This document shows, piece by piece, positions 42,868 through 52,090 of a stretch of DNA of 64,000 nt. Made by a program: the position numbers and the translations under genes. Where the stretch lies: assembly GCA_045612845.1 (NCBI GenBank), contig JAZKZV010000017.1, forward strand, positions 1-64,000. Reading direction: 5' to 3'. A model generated the notes under the pieces. It did not search any database, was not told where the DNA came from, and saw only the letters and a list, made by a program, of their open reading frames with translations. The stretch is from Ornithomonoglobus_A sp045612845 (GTDB lineage: Bacteria > Bacillota > Clostridia > UBA1381). Within the stretch, counting starts at the first letter, position 1, and each line of letters opens with the position of its first letter.

Positions 42868-43069
42868 AGCCTGCAAGAAAATTGTTAGGATTGGCATTCT
42901 GCAAAACGAAGTCGTATTAACGTACGTCGAGTTTGGCAGAGTGCCGAGATGGGTAATTTTACACGAAGTCTGAAAGAAAATTGTTCAGATTGGTGCTCCG
43001 CAAAACAAAGTCGTATTAACATACGTCGAGTTTGGCGGAGTGCCGAGATGGACAATTTTATTCAGACTT
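42868..43069. repeat. Two tandem palindromic repeats, 99-bp period
   Basis: Two imperfect copies (42868-42966 and 42967-43069) share AGAAAATTGTT, CGTATTAAC and GTGCCGAGATGG. Each copy folds into a long hairpin: for example the second pairs AAGTCTGAA with TTCAGACTT, AAAATTGT with ACAATTTT and GCTCCGC with GCGGAGT. Copy 2 overlaps the last codons of murC, so it supplies its stop codon. The structure resembles dispersed palindromic elements of clostridial genomes. Confidence 0.85.
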
Positions 43070-44455
43070 ACCTACTATCATGGGTCCTATTTCTGTTACT
43101 GTCCCTGCACCCATGGTAAAAATAATATCATTTGGCTTTGCGTTGTTCTTTACGTACTGCGCAATTTCCTCGAATGTTTCTATATATTTTGCATTAACAC
43201 CCATTTTCTTTATATCAAGGGCCAGCTTTTGCGGCGAGGTTACACCGTCAAACTTTTCTCTTGCTGCATATATATGTGTTACAATAAGTTCATCAACATC
43301 ATAGAACGCCTCTGTAAAATCATTCCATAATGTTCTTGTTCTTGAATAGGTATGTGGTTGGAAAATACAAACAATGTTATTATGTTCAAACTCTTTTGCC
43401 GCTTTTAGTGTTGCCTTTATCTCAGTAGGATGATGTGCATAATCATCAATTACAACTGCACCGTTTAGTGTCCCTTTTTTTTCAAAACGTCTTTTTACAC
43501 CCTTGAAATTTTCCACACCCTCTACGGCTTTTTTGATATCGCAGCCTATTACATCGCAGACTGCCACTGTTGCAAGTGCATTAAGAATGTTATGTTCACC
43601 GGGGACAGATAAATTTATGTGAATATATTCTTTTCCGTTTCTATACACATCAAAGCTCGGGAATCCTGCAATACATGATATATTCTGAGGATAATACATA
43701 CATTTATCACTCATTCCATATGTTTTAACATCAAGCGCCAAACCGGCAAGTGCAATATTTATATTTTCGTCCTCACCCCATGCAACTACACTGCCTTTAT
43801 CTTTTGTAAGCATGGCAAATTCTTTAAAGCTTTCCCTTATTTCTTCAATACCCGAGAAGAAGTCAAGATGGTCTTCTTCTATGTTTGTTATAAGTGCAAC
43901 TGTAGGGTAAAATTTAAGAAAACTGTTTGTATATTCACACGCCTCTGTAACAAATACATCTCCATCGCCTGTTTTAATATTTCCGTCTATTATATCAAGC
44001 TCGCCGCCCACACTTATTGTAGGGTCAACCTGTGCATTTATAAGTGCATGTGCAAGCATTGAAGTTGTGGTGGTTTTTCCGTGAGTTCCGCTCACTCCTA
44101 TTGCACAACTGTAATTTTCCATAATTGCGCCCAAGAATTCCGCTCTGTCTATAAGACGAATTCCCTTGGCTATCGCCTCTGCCATTTCGGGGTTATCAGC
44201 TTTTACCGCTGCAGTATGCACACAAAGTACAGCACCGTTTATATTTTGGGCATTATGCCCCTCATAAACAGTTGCACCCAAAGCCTCGAGTTTATCTGTT
44301 ATGCTGCTTTTTTGTCTGTCAGAACCACTGACTGTATAACCGTCTTTTAATGCAATTTGCGCAAGTCCGCTCATACTTATTCCGCCAATACCTATAAAAT
44401 GGATGTGCGCACCTTTTTTTATATCGCTTAAATGAAATCTTTCCACAAATTTCAT
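43058..44455 (-). CDS. murC: UDP-N-acetylmuramate--L-alanine ligase
   Basis: A 465-residue Mur ligase. The N-terminal UDP-binding domain starts HFIGIGGISMSGLAQI, the ATP loop is GVSGTHGKTTTTSML, and ITNIEEDHLDFF, PGEHNILNALA, IDDYAHHPTEI and FQPHTYSRT are the other MurC marks. It adds L-Ala to UDP-MurNAc in the cytoplasm, the first peptide step of peptidoglycan synthesis. The last three residues and the stop lie in a repeat element. It is divergent from spoVG across 250 bases. Confidence 0.96.
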   Translation of the reverse strand: MKFVERFHLSDIKKGAHIHFIGIGGISMSGLAQIALKDGYTVSGSDRQKSSITDKLEALGATVYEGHNAQNINGAVLCVHTAAVKADNPEMAEAIAKGIRLIDRAEFLGAIMENYSCAIGVSGTHGKTTTTSMLAHALINAQVDPTISVGGELDIIDGNIKTGDGDVFVTEACEYTNSFLKFYPTVALITNIEEDHLDFFSGIEEIRESFKEFAMLTKDKGSVVAWGEDENINIALAGLALDVKTYGMSDKCMYYPQNISCIAGFPSFDVYRNGKEYIHINLSVPGEHNILNALATVAVCDVIGCDIKKAVEGVENFKGVKRRFEKKGTLNGAVVIDDYAHHPTEIKATLKAAKEFEHNNIVCIFQPHTYSRTRTLWNDFTEAFYDVDELIVTHIYAAREKFDGVTSPQKLALDIKKMGVNAKYIETFEEIAQYVKNNAKPNDIIFTMGAGTVTEIGPMIVGKSE

Positions 44456-44599
44456 ACCTGCCCTTTCTCATTATCTATACACGTATTAAGATTATACACC
44501 TAAAAGACAAAAAAAGAAACATTATTTTGTTAAATTCGTGCATAATGTCAATATTTTTTTGTACAAAAAATACATTTTAATAAAAATTGCACAATTCTC

Positions 44600-44628
44600 T
44601 TGACAAAATATTTTTTTTATTGTATAAT
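44600..44628 (+). promoter_or_regulatory. Promoter of spoVG
   Basis: TTGACA (44600-44605) and TATAAT (44623-44628) with a 17-base spacer give an ideal sigma-A-type promoter, about 75 bases before the spoVG start. Confidence 0.88.
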
Positions 44629-44705
44629 TAGTGCATATGATTATAAGACATCACTGGACAGACTATAAATAAATATATTCTTCGGAATGGAAGGTGGTGA
44701 AAATC

Positions 44706-44978
44706 TTGAATATAACTGATATCAGAATCAAGAAAATTTCAACAGAGGGCAAAATGAAAGCAGTTGTATCGGTAACTTTTGACGATGCGTTTGTTGTTCA
44801 CGATATAAAGGTAATTGAGGGACAAGACAAGCTATTTACTGCAATGCCAAGTCGTAAGACACCGGAGGGCGATTACAAAGACATTGCCCACCCAATCAAT
44901 AGCGAGATGAGAGCAAATCTTGAAAAAGAAATATTGGCTAAATACGAATCTATACAGGACGAAGCTATTGAAGAATAA
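44706..44978 (+). CDS. spoVG: Septation/sporulation regulator SpoVG
   Basis: A 90-residue protein. NITDIRIKKISTEGKMKAVV, SVTFDDAFVVHDIKVIEG and LFTAMPSRKTPEGDYKDIAHPI are diagnostic. SpoVG is an RNA/DNA-binding regulator of septation, sporulation and capsule or virulence genes in Gram-positives. The start is taken as TTG at 44706, where SpoVG homologues begin (M-N-I-T-D), with AAGGTGG 9 bases upstream; GTG codons at 44694 and 44697 lie within that RBS. It has its own promoter and terminator. Confidence 0.95.
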   Translation: MNITDIRIKKISTEGKMKAVVSVTFDDAFVVHDIKVIEGQDKLFTAMPSRKTPEGDYKDIAHPINSEMRANLEKEILAKYESIQDEAIEE

Positions 44979-44986
44979 GACATAAA

Positions 44987-45028
44987 ACAGATATCCACTC
45001 AACTGAGCCGGATGTCTGTTTTTTTTGT
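44987..45028 (+). terminator. Terminator of spoVG
   Basis: ACAGATATCC (44987-44996) pairs with GGATGTCTGT (45010-45019) with one mismatch, followed by TTTTTTTTG. Confidence 0.88.
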
Positions 45029-45033
45029 TTGAC

Positions 45034-45062
45034 TTGACAAAAAGGCGTTTTTTTAGTATAAT
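45034..45062 (+). promoter_or_regulatory. Promoter of the stalk-domain protein gene
   Basis: TTGACA (45034-45039) and TATAAT (45057-45062) are 17 bases apart. A leader of about 115 bases follows, with a small hairpin (CTCTG/CAGAG, about 45115-45140) of unknown role. Confidence 0.85.
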
Positions 45063-45186
45063 CAATACAAACAGTTATGGAATGGTATTATTTTACGGTT
45101 TTTATAGGTTTAATCTCTGTATAAGCCCGTAAGCAGAGAGTATACATAATTTTACTGTTGTATTCGGGCAGAAAGGCTATAAGAAT

Positions 45187-46158
45187 ATGATTAAGAAAAA
45201 ACTTTTACTACTAACTGCTGTAGCTGCCATATTTTTAACAAACCTTCCACACACTTATGCACTTAACGAGGGTTGGCGCGAGGCATTTGTTACACGAGCA
45301 ATGAAGCTTATGTCAACAAATCCCGAATATAATGAGATGGCACTCACAGACCTTGACGAAAATGGTGTCCCCGAGGTGTTTTTATACAAAAATAGCAATG
45401 ACGGTGGTATTGGATATGCTTTTACAATGAAGGATAACCAGATTGTAAGCATTTCTGTCCCCGGCAACATAATCGGTGCATGTATGAGCGATATAGAAGT
45501 ATATCAAAAAGAAGAACGACGTATATTTGTAGGTAAGGAAATTCCAAGATATTCTTCCGTTATACGTTATTACAAGCTTTCTCTGCATGATAATTCTCTA
45601 AGCGCAGAAAAAATTGTAAAATCAGATGTAAGTGCACATCAGGCAATACAGTATGTTGATATGCATGGTTCTAACTTCTTAACAAACGGATACCCAAACA
45701 GAAACAAAATACGCGAGTTTATTGACAGTTACGAAAGCGTAAACACCCTAAGCGCCACAAAATCAACTGCTAAATTATCCGTAAACGGAAGATTCTATGA
45801 CATTTTAGGCTATACCGTAGAAAATTCAAATTACTATAAAATACGAGATATCGCAATGCTTTTGGGAACTACCTCTGCACGTTTTAACGTTGTATGGGAT
45901 TCGAACATCAGTGCAATAAAAATACTGCCTGGTGTTAAATACACCACTGTAGGCGGAGAGCTTACTGATGATACATCAACAACGCTTAATATTTCAGAGA
46001 CTCTTACACCTATATATGTAAACAATACAGAATCTGATGTTGTAACATATACAATAAACGAAAGCACATATATACAAATAAGAGATATTGCTGCAATAGC
46101 CGGCTTTAATGTAGGCTGGAACGGCAACACACAAACTGTAGAAATTACAACCAACTAA
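45187..46158 (+). CDS. Secreted protein with stalk (copper amine oxidase N-like) repeats
   Basis: A 323-residue protein with a signal peptide (MIKKKLLLLTAVAAIFLTNL, ending near TYA). The central part (about 45-190) has an EF-hand-like LTDLDENGVPEVFLY and may bind calcium or serve as a carbohydrate-binding surface. The C-terminal 130 residues hold two stalk-type modules (YYKIRDIAMLLG...VWDSNISAIKI and TYIQIRDIAAIAGFNVGWNGNTQTVEI), common in clostridial envelope proteins. No enzyme motif was found. It has its own promoter and terminator, so it is a single-gene unit. Confidence 0.82.
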   Translation: MIKKKLLLLTAVAAIFLTNLPHTYALNEGWREAFVTRAMKLMSTNPEYNEMALTDLDENGVPEVFLYKNSNDGGIGYAFTMKDNQIVSISVPGNIIGACMSDIEVYQKEERRIFVGKEIPRYSSVIRYYKLSLHDNSLSAEKIVKSDVSAHQAIQYVDMHGSNFLTNGYPNRNKIREFIDSYESVNTLSATKSTAKLSVNGRFYDILGYTVENSNYYKIRDIAMLLGTTSARFNVVWDSNISAIKILPGVKYTTVGGELTDDTSTTLNISETLTPIYVNNTESDVVTYTINESTYIQIRDIAAIAGFNVGWNGNTQTVEITTN

Positions 46159-46160
46159 CT

Positions 46161-46190
46161 AAAAAAGTGAGCATTTTGCTCACTTTTTTT
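46161..46190. terminator. Bidirectional terminator between the stalk-protein and LOG genes
   Basis: GTGAGC and GCTCAC with a 5-base loop are flanked by AAAAAA and TTTTTTT, so both convergent genes can use it. It ends inside the LOG stop codon. Confidence 0.9.
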
Positions 46191-46768
46191 CACTTTAGGA
46201 ACTTAAGTTCTTCCGGCTTTAATCTTACATATTTGTAATTTTCGAGATAATCGAGAAGCTCATCAGCATCGTCGAAAAACTCTACAAGCTTTAGCGATTC
46301 ATCAGGCATAAACTCCTCATCAGCAAGCTTTTGAATTATATTTTTAAGATTATCATAATAGCCATCTACATTAAATATTGCTATTGCCTTGGAATGCTGT
46401 TCGAGTTGCTTTAGTGTTATTATTTCAAAAAACTCATCATATGTGCCAATTCCGCCCGGTGCAACAATAAAAGCATCCGACTTCTCCTCTAAGAGTTGTT
46501 TTCTTTCTCTCATTGTTTTGGTGTGTATCATTTCGGTACAATTCCCGAACAGAACACCGTCTACATTAAAGAACGATGGTGCAATACCTATTATCTCTCC
46601 GCCGCCTTTTTGAACACCTCTTGCCGCAGCTCCCATGCATCCTGCATTGCCTGCGCCGAACACAAGTCCATGACCGCGCTTTGCCATTTTTTCTCCAAGC
46701 TTTTCAACTTCTTCTATATAAATCCTTTTAATTCTGTCGCTTGATGCTCCATATACACAATAATTCAT
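46190..46768 (-). CDS. LOG family protein (nucleoside 5'-monophosphate phosphoribohydrolase-like)
   Basis: A 192-residue protein with the LOG signature APGGIGTYDEFFEI (PGGxGTxxE), and HGLVFGAGNAGCMGA near the start. Such proteins cleave ribose-5-phosphate from cytokinin nucleotides or related AMP derivatives. The bacterial role is often unclear; it can be purine-nucleotide related. Last gene of the seven-gene operon that begins with larA. Confidence 0.92.
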   Translation of the reverse strand: MNYCVYGASSDRIKRIYIEEVEKLGEKMAKRGHGLVFGAGNAGCMGAAARGVQKGGGEIIGIAPSFFNVDGVLFGNCTEMIHTKTMRERKQLLEEKSDAFIVAPGGIGTYDEFFEIITLKQLEQHSKAIAIFNVDGYYDNLKNIIQKLADEEFMPDESLKLVEFFDDADELLDYLENYKYVRLKPEELKFLK

Positions 46769-46779
46769 AATTTATCTCC

Positions 46780-47931
46780 TTAATTTTTAATATTATTTGT
46801 TAGTTCGTCTTTCTCCTTAATATGAGAAAATATTTTTAAGACCTCATCATATAGTTTTTCTGTAGCACGTGGTTTCCCTATATGTAATATTGCTTCTTTC
46901 ATTAAATTGATACGCCATTTTTCATAAAAGAACTGATACAATGCCTCCGATACGGTAAAATCATCATTTACGTATACCGCAACACCATTATTAGTCAAAA
47001 ACGAAACATTCTTATCCTCCTGACCGGGCAGCGGATTCATCATTATCAGAGGGAGTCCCTTTGCAAAGCATTCCGAAGTTGTAAGACCGCCCGGTTTTGA
47101 TATTATAATATCCGAGGCATCCATCATTATATCCACATTATTGACAAATCCATAGCAATATAACGGTTTATCCCATCTGGTTTTATCTATTGCTTTTTTT
47201 GCCTTTTCATTTGTTCCGCATACAACAATTATCTGAAAATCTGCATCAAAGCTGTCTATTTCCATAAGATTTTCCAATAAATTACCATATCCCATCGAGC
47301 CCATCATAACAAGGACAGTTTCCTTTTCGGGCAAAATTCCAAGTTTTGCTCTTGCGGTTTCCTGAGGCATTTTTTGTGTGAATTGTTTTTTCACAGGTAT
47401 TCCTATCGGCAACAGCTTATGTGATGGTATTCCCTTTTTATTCATCTGATATGTTAAAAGTGAATCGGGAATAACATAATGGTCAAGTTCTGTACTCTCC
47501 CAGAACGGATGAATAGTAAAATCGGTTACTATACCAATCATTGGGCAATGAATGTGTCCCCTTTCGCGCATTATTGTCATAACAACACCCGCATAGCTGT
47601 GTGTACCGATTATGATATCAGGGTCAAAATCCTGAACAAACTTTTTAACCTTATGTGTTATAAGCCTCGAAAAGAAGGATGTGAGAGATATTTTATCGTA
47701 TGGTTCATCCTCCTTGTTCATTTTGTTATATACCTTACCATACGTCTTGGAAAGATATTTTGTGGACAAAAGATAACCATCCTGAATAGTATTGCCTAAA
47801 TGAGTATTTACAGTATCAAAGACATCGAGCATTTCGCACTTGTGTCCAAATTCTGAGAAGTATTCCATAATTGCCTTTGCGGTAGAATGATGACCATATC
47901 CTGCACGCACAGACATAAGCAGTATCCTCAT
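46780..47931 (-). CDS. Diacylglycerol glucosyltransferase-type GT28 (UgtP/MGDG synthase-like)
   Basis: A 383-residue GT-B enzyme. The N-terminus MRILLMSVRAGYGHHSTAKA and then PDIIIGTHSYAGVV mark the MGDG synthase N-domain, and ISKPGGLTTSECFAKGLPLIMMNPLPGQED is the GT28 donor site. It makes mono- or diglucosyl diacylglycerol, the anchor for lipoteichoic acid and a membrane lipid. ATG at 47931 has GAGAGGAGG upstream and lies 14 bases after tatD. Confidence 0.92.
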   Translation of the reverse strand: MRILLMSVRAGYGHHSTAKAIMEYFSEFGHKCEMLDVFDTVNTHLGNTIQDGYLLSTKYLSKTYGKVYNKMNKEDEPYDKISLTSFFSRLITHKVKKFVQDFDPDIIIGTHSYAGVVMTIMRERGHIHCPMIGIVTDFTIHPFWESTELDHYVIPDSLLTYQMNKKGIPSHKLLPIGIPVKKQFTQKMPQETARAKLGILPEKETVLVMMGSMGYGNLLENLMEIDSFDADFQIIVVCGTNEKAKKAIDKTRWDKPLYCYGFVNNVDIMMDASDIIISKPGGLTTSECFAKGLPLIMMNPLPGQEDKNVSFLTNNGVAVYVNDDFTVSEALYQFFYEKWRINLMKEAILHIGKPRATEKLYDEVLKIFSHIKEKDELTNNIKN

Positions 47932-47944
47932 ATTCTGCCTCCTC

Positions 47945-48709
47945 TCATATATTAAACAATCTTTTTCCGTTCTCGTAAGTGGCCCTTGCCACCTCATCAT
48001 ATGTGATTCCCTTTATATCGGCTATAGCTTGTGCAACAATGTGCATATACCTCGAATCATTTCTTCTTCCGCGTTGGGGAGACGGTGTAAGATACGGAGA
48101 ATCAGTTTCCAGAACAATTCTGTCGAGCGGTACATATTTTGCTACTTCCTTTGGTCTTACTGAATTTTTAAAAGTCAATGACCCGCCAAATGCAATATAC
48201 ATTCCCCAATCAAGAATTTCCTTTGCCATTTCGACACTTCCCGCATAGCAATGAAAAACTCCGCCAATCTCACTCACTCTGCCTGCACGTAAAATATCCA
48301 TACAGTCCGCATGCGCATCTCTGTCGTGAATTACAACAGGAAGTTTTATCTCCTTTGCAAGTTCAAGCTGAGTTGCGAACCATTTTTTCTGAATCTCTCT
48401 TGGAGCATTGTCGTAATAATAATCAAGACCTATTTCCCCTACCGCTTTTATTTTAGGATAATTGCAGTATTCCTTTAATCTTTGCATATCTTCATTGCGT
48501 AACTCTCCCACCTCGTGAGGATGTATCCCTGCACATCCGTATACAAACGGATACTTTTCGCAAAGCTCTAATATATCCCCCATTTCGCGCAATGAGGAAC
48601 ATGCATTTACAACAAGACCAATATCATTTTGAGGTAATGATTTTAAAACCTCATCTATATCTTCCTTAAAACGCTCATCATTATAATGCGCATGTGTATC
48701 AAATAACAT
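47945..48709 (-). CDS. TatD-family metal-dependent hydrolase
   Basis: A 254-residue TIM-barrel nuclease. FDTHAHYNDERF holds the first metal His pair, AGIHPHE and AVGEIGLDYYYDNAP carry the Glu, VIHDRDAHAD and GVFHCYAGS give the later His, and LETDSPYLTP the Asp. TatD proteins are 3'-5' DNases or phosphoesterases in DNA repair. It overlaps the cyclo-ligase gene by 11 bases. Confidence 0.94.
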   Translation of the reverse strand: MLFDTHAHYNDERFKEDIDEVLKSLPQNDIGLVVNACSSLREMGDILELCEKYPFVYGCAGIHPHEVGELRNEDMQRLKEYCNYPKIKAVGEIGLDYYYDNAPREIQKKWFATQLELAKEIKLPVVIHDRDAHADCMDILRAGRVSEIGGVFHCYAGSVEMAKEILDWGMYIAFGGSLTFKNSVRPKEVAKYVPLDRIVLETDSPYLTPSPQRGRRNDSRYMHIVAQAIADIKGITYDEVARATYENGKRLFNI

Positions 48710-49253
48710 ATATTTCTTCCTCGTTTATGATATAATCCATAGGTATATCATATTCATCAGCATCTATATTATATTCGCATTGAAATTTATAGCATATACC
48801 TATCTTTGTACCTTCCAATCGCGAGAGAAACCTGTCGTAGTAACCCTCGCCAAAGCCCATACGATTTCCGCTTTTATCAAATGCAATACCCGGAATTATT
48901 GCAACATCAATTTGTGATATGTCTGCAATATGGGTTTTGGGCGGCTCCAAAATACCATATGCGCCCTTTACAAAATCCTTTGAATCAACAAAATAATATG
49001 CAGTAATTGTTTTTGTACTTTTATCTGTTATAGGCGCACATACTTTTTTACCGTCATCAAGCAGTTTTTTTATGATTTTATCCGTCCTGACTTCGTTAAA
49101 TGCATCTATATACACCATAACAGTTTTTGCCTGATTTATTTTTTCAAGTTCAAATAATTTATTATATATTATATCGCTTTTTTCTAAAATTTCCTGTCTT
49201 GCAAGACACTTACGCAAGGCTTTTATCTTATTTCGTAATTCTTCTTTTTTCAT
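48699..49253 (-). CDS. 5-formyltetrahydrofolate cyclo-ligase
   Basis: A 184-residue protein. VMVYIDAFNEVRTDKII, YGILEPP and IIPGIAFDKSGNRMGFGEGYYDRFL are the conserved ATP and folate segments of the family. It converts 5-formyl-THF to 5,10-methenyl-THF with ATP. It overlaps its neighbours on both sides, so it is tightly coupled in the operon. Confidence 0.95.
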   Translation of the reverse strand: MKKEELRNKIKALRKCLARQEILEKSDIIYNKLFELEKINQAKTVMVYIDAFNEVRTDKIIKKLLDDGKKVCAPITDKSTKTITAYYFVDSKDFVKGAYGILEPPKTHIADISQIDVAIIPGIAFDKSGNRMGFGEGYYDRFLSRLEGTKIGICYKFQCEYNIDADEYDIPMDYIINEEEIYVI

Positions 49254-49789
49254 ATATACTGCATTGTAGCCCTGAGCTTATCTGCTACATCTTTACCCTT
49301 TAAAATTTCGCATATTGTAAAGCCGAATTCCGACGCAGCCCCCGCACCCTTTGCAGTTACAAATTTACCGTCAACTACGACCTTATCGTCTTGCAGCTGA
49401 GCACCTGTAAGATATTTTTCAAAGCCGGGGAAGCAAACAGCTTTTTTACCTTCTAAAAGTTTCTTTTTGCCAAGAATTGACGGTGCCGCACATATTGCAC
49501 CGATATATATACCGTTTGAATGTGCATATTCTATAAGCTTATGAACCTCACCTGACTTGTCTAAAAGCTCGTGTCCTGCGCCACCGGGCAGAATTAAAAA
49601 TTCCATATCCTCTGCATTGCCGATTTCCGATATCAGCTTATCTGCTTTAACTATAATATTGTGTGCACCTGATACAAATTCGTCTTTTATCGAAACTGTT
49701 ACAACCTGTATATCTGCACGTCTTAAAATATCAATAGGTGTTATTGTCTCCACCTCTTCAAATCCGTCTGCTAAAAGTACGTATACCAT
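49250..49789 (-). CDS. DJ-1/PfpI family protein
   Basis: A 179-residue DJ-1 superfamily protein. The nucleophile elbow GAICAAPSIL has the conserved Cys; ADGFEEVETITPIDILRRA holds the conserved Glu. Proteins of this YajL/DJ-1 clade have been described as chaperones, glyoxalases or glycation repair enzymes, and the role is disputed. Part of the larA operon; overlaps the cyclo-ligase gene by 4 bases. Confidence 0.93.
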   Translation of the reverse strand: MVYVLLADGFEEVETITPIDILRRADIQVVTVSIKDEFVSGAHNIIVKADKLISEIGNAEDMEFLILPGGAGHELLDKSGEVHKLIEYAHSNGIYIGAICAAPSILGKKKLLEGKKAVCFPGFEKYLTGAQLQDDKVVVDGKFVTAKGAGAASEFGFTICEILKGKDVADKLRATMQYI

Positions 49790-49800
49790 ATTTATCTCCT

Positions 49801-50751
49801 TTATAAATCCAGTCTGTTTCTTTTTTCTCCGTTTATAAACGCACCTATGTTCTTCGCTATTTCATTTATACATCTTGCGCGCGATTCAAATGCACCCCAT
49901 GCCATGTGCGGTGTTAAGCATACATTTGGCATATCCTTAATCCCATAAAACGGATGTTCCTCACCAAATGGTTCTATACTGTAAACATCTGTGCCAAATG
50001 CACCTATTTTATTATTTATTATGGCGTTGCAAATTGCTCTTTCGTCTGTTACAGCACCTCTTGCAACATTAACAAGAATAACATTTTCTTTCATAAGCGA
50101 TAATGTATTCTCATTTATCATTTCTCTTGTAGCATCGGTTAAAGGTGTATGGATTGTTATAATATCTGCGCTTTTGCAAAGTGTTTCTAAATCCACACAC
50201 TCAACACCATCACACTTTGTTCTTTTATTTACAATTACTCTGCAACCAAGAGCATCTGCTACTTTTCCCACCTGTTTGCCTATATTGCCATAACCTATAA
50301 TACCCCACACTTTGCCTGCTAATTCGTGATAAACGGGCGTAAGCTTATTTGCAACACCGCTTTTTGAATATCTACCATCCCTTACATACTGTGAAAATTC
50401 CGGTAAATTTACCGACAAGGATAATACCATAGCTAAAGTAACTTGTGCCACACTGTTTGAACTATAACCCACCACATTGCATACCGCCACATTTCTTTTG
50501 CGGCACTCATCGAGGTCTATGTTATCATAGCCCGTTGCACTTACACATATAAGCTTAAGCTTTTGTGCGGCATTTAGTACATCTTTTGTTATTTTAATCT
50601 TGTTTAAAATAACAACCTCAGCGTCTTTTATTCTTTCGACGGTTTCCTCCTGAGTAGATGTAGGGTATGTTATTACCTCACCAAAATTTCTTATTCCGTC
50701 AAATGAAACATCATCGCCTAAGGTTTCCACATCAAGCATTACAATTTTCAT
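49801..50751 (-). CDS. D-2-hydroxyacid dehydrogenase
   Basis: A 316-residue NAD-dependent dehydrogenase. The dinucleotide-binding GIIGYGNIGKQVG, the NVARGAVTDE segment with its Arg, and TPHMAWGAFESR with the catalytic His are clear; the Glu lies in SIEPFGEEHP. It reduces 2-keto acids to D-2-hydroxy acids or the reverse. Next to a LarA-type racemase it suggests handling of a D/L-hydroxyacid such as lactate or 2-hydroxyisocaproate. Confidence 0.92.
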   Translation of the reverse strand: MKIVMLDVETLGDDVSFDGIRNFGEVITYPTSTQEETVERIKDAEVVILNKIKITKDVLNAAQKLKLICVSATGYDNIDLDECRKRNVAVCNVVGYSSNSVAQVTLAMVLSLSVNLPEFSQYVRDGRYSKSGVANKLTPVYHELAGKVWGIIGYGNIGKQVGKVADALGCRVIVNKRTKCDGVECVDLETLCKSADIITIHTPLTDATREMINENTLSLMKENVILVNVARGAVTDERAICNAIINNKIGAFGTDVYSIEPFGEEHPFYGIKDMPNVCLTPHMAWGAFESRARCINEIAKNIGAFINGEKRNRLDL

Positions 50752-50770
50752 ATACCCCTCAACATTCTTA

Positions 50771-52048
50771 CTACTTCGTTACCATAACCGCTATACCATC
50801 GGGTATTGCAACCACACTCGGATTTTGGTTGTTTAAAATCTCCTTAGCCTTTAACATTGCCGCATCTATAGTTTTTGCACTTATCATATGCATCTTTTCT
50901 ATAATTTCATCATCCATATCAGAAACGTATATAACACTTGAATTCATAAGTATTCTCACTAAAATCTGCGACTGCCACTGGTCAGGTAATGTTTCGTTTC
51001 TGTTGCGTGATAAAAAGACATCCATAGTCTTTGTTATATCTTCTTCATCTGCAAGCTGATGATAGAAATGGTCGCCACCAGTTCCGTCATCTGACTTTGC
51101 AAGCATTATAATTACTCCGCCCTTTTTAACTGTTGCTTCTGCCGCAGTCATTCCTTTTACCGCCTGATATATGTTCTGGTCTAACGGATATCCACCATTG
51201 GTAGAAATAACAACGTCCGCCTCAATCGCCTTTGCACCACATAATGATAACAGGAAGTCCGTACCTTTTTTGTGTGCCTCCTCAACATCGCCCGCAACCG
51301 CATATATTACTTCCTTTTCGGCATTTAAAACAACATTCACAATAAAGCTGAGTTTTGCCTTTTTCGCTGCCCATAGCATATCCTCATGAATAGGATTATT
51401 TTCTAAAATTCCCGTTCTTGCATTTTCGTTTGCAATAAATTCGGAGCAATGATTTGCAAGTACGGTTTGACGTCCCGCAATACCCGGGAGCACACTCTTT
51501 CTTCCGCCCGAAAATCCTGCAAAGAAATGTGGTTCAATAAAACCCTCTGCAACAAGCAAGTCAGCCTCAATGGCAATAGAGTTTATATCACAACTGCCAC
51601 CCGAGGGTAAAGTCCCTATATTTACAAGCTTTTCCTTTTCGTCGCAGTCGTGTATGTATATTTTTTCTTTGCTTACAATTTCCTCTCCAAACTTGTCTAT
51701 CAGTTCGGATTTGGTTGTTCCTCTGTGGCAACCCGTAGCAATAAGAATGGTTATGTCGGCATCAGGATTTCCTTTACGTATTTCTCCAAGCATAGTGGGA
51801 ATAATCACCTTGCTTGGCACAGGTCGGGTATGGTCGCTTGCTATTATAACTACCTTTTGTTTACCCTTTGCCATTTGGCTCAGTTTTGGTGAGCCAATGG
51901 GATTTTTAACTGCCCTTTTTACCAACTCTTCCTGCTCTGCACAGGGTATATAATCCTCTATTGACGACTCTAAAATACCCAAAAGGTTTTCATTTTCAAA
52001 GTCGTACTCCATCTTTTCTTTACCATACGGAAATAATACTTTTTTCAT
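50771..52048 (-). CDS. larA: Nickel-pincer lactate racemase family protein
   Basis: A 425-residue LarA-type protein. The catalytic parts are in place: SDHTRPVPS, GCHRGTT with His, and EPHFFAGFSGGRKSVLPGI with the His and the Lys that binds the NPN cofactor, and LANHCSEF with the nickel His. The ATG at 52048 is 36 bases after the predicted TSS, with GGGG upstream. No larB, larC or larE is in this window, so the cofactor genes lie elsewhere. LarA homologues vary in substrate; the neighbouring D-2-hydroxyacid dehydrogenase fits a 2-hydroxyacid. Confidence 0.88.
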   Translation of the reverse strand: MKKVLFPYGKEKMEYDFENENLLGILESSIEDYIPCAEQEELVKRAVKNPIGSPKLSQMAKGKQKVVIIASDHTRPVPSKVIIPTMLGEIRKGNPDADITILIATGCHRGTTKSELIDKFGEEIVSKEKIYIHDCDEKEKLVNIGTLPSGGSCDINSIAIEADLLVAEGFIEPHFFAGFSGGRKSVLPGIAGRQTVLANHCSEFIANENARTGILENNPIHEDMLWAAKKAKLSFIVNVVLNAEKEVIYAVAGDVEEAHKKGTDFLLSLCGAKAIEADVVISTNGGYPLDQNIYQAVKGMTAAEATVKKGGVIIMLAKSDDGTGGDHFYHQLADEEDITKTMDVFLSRNRNETLPDQWQSQILVRILMNSSVIYVSDMDDEIIEKMHMISAKTIDAAMLKAKEILNNQNPSVVAIPDGIAVMVTK

Positions 52049-52090
52049 ATAACAAACCCCATTACTTTTCATAATATTTTATATGCTATA

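Noticed and set aside
42868..43069. The repeated block looked like a CRISPR or CRISPR remnant
   Set aside because: There are only two copies, 99 bases apart, each palindromic over its full length, with no constant spacers and no cas genes nearby.
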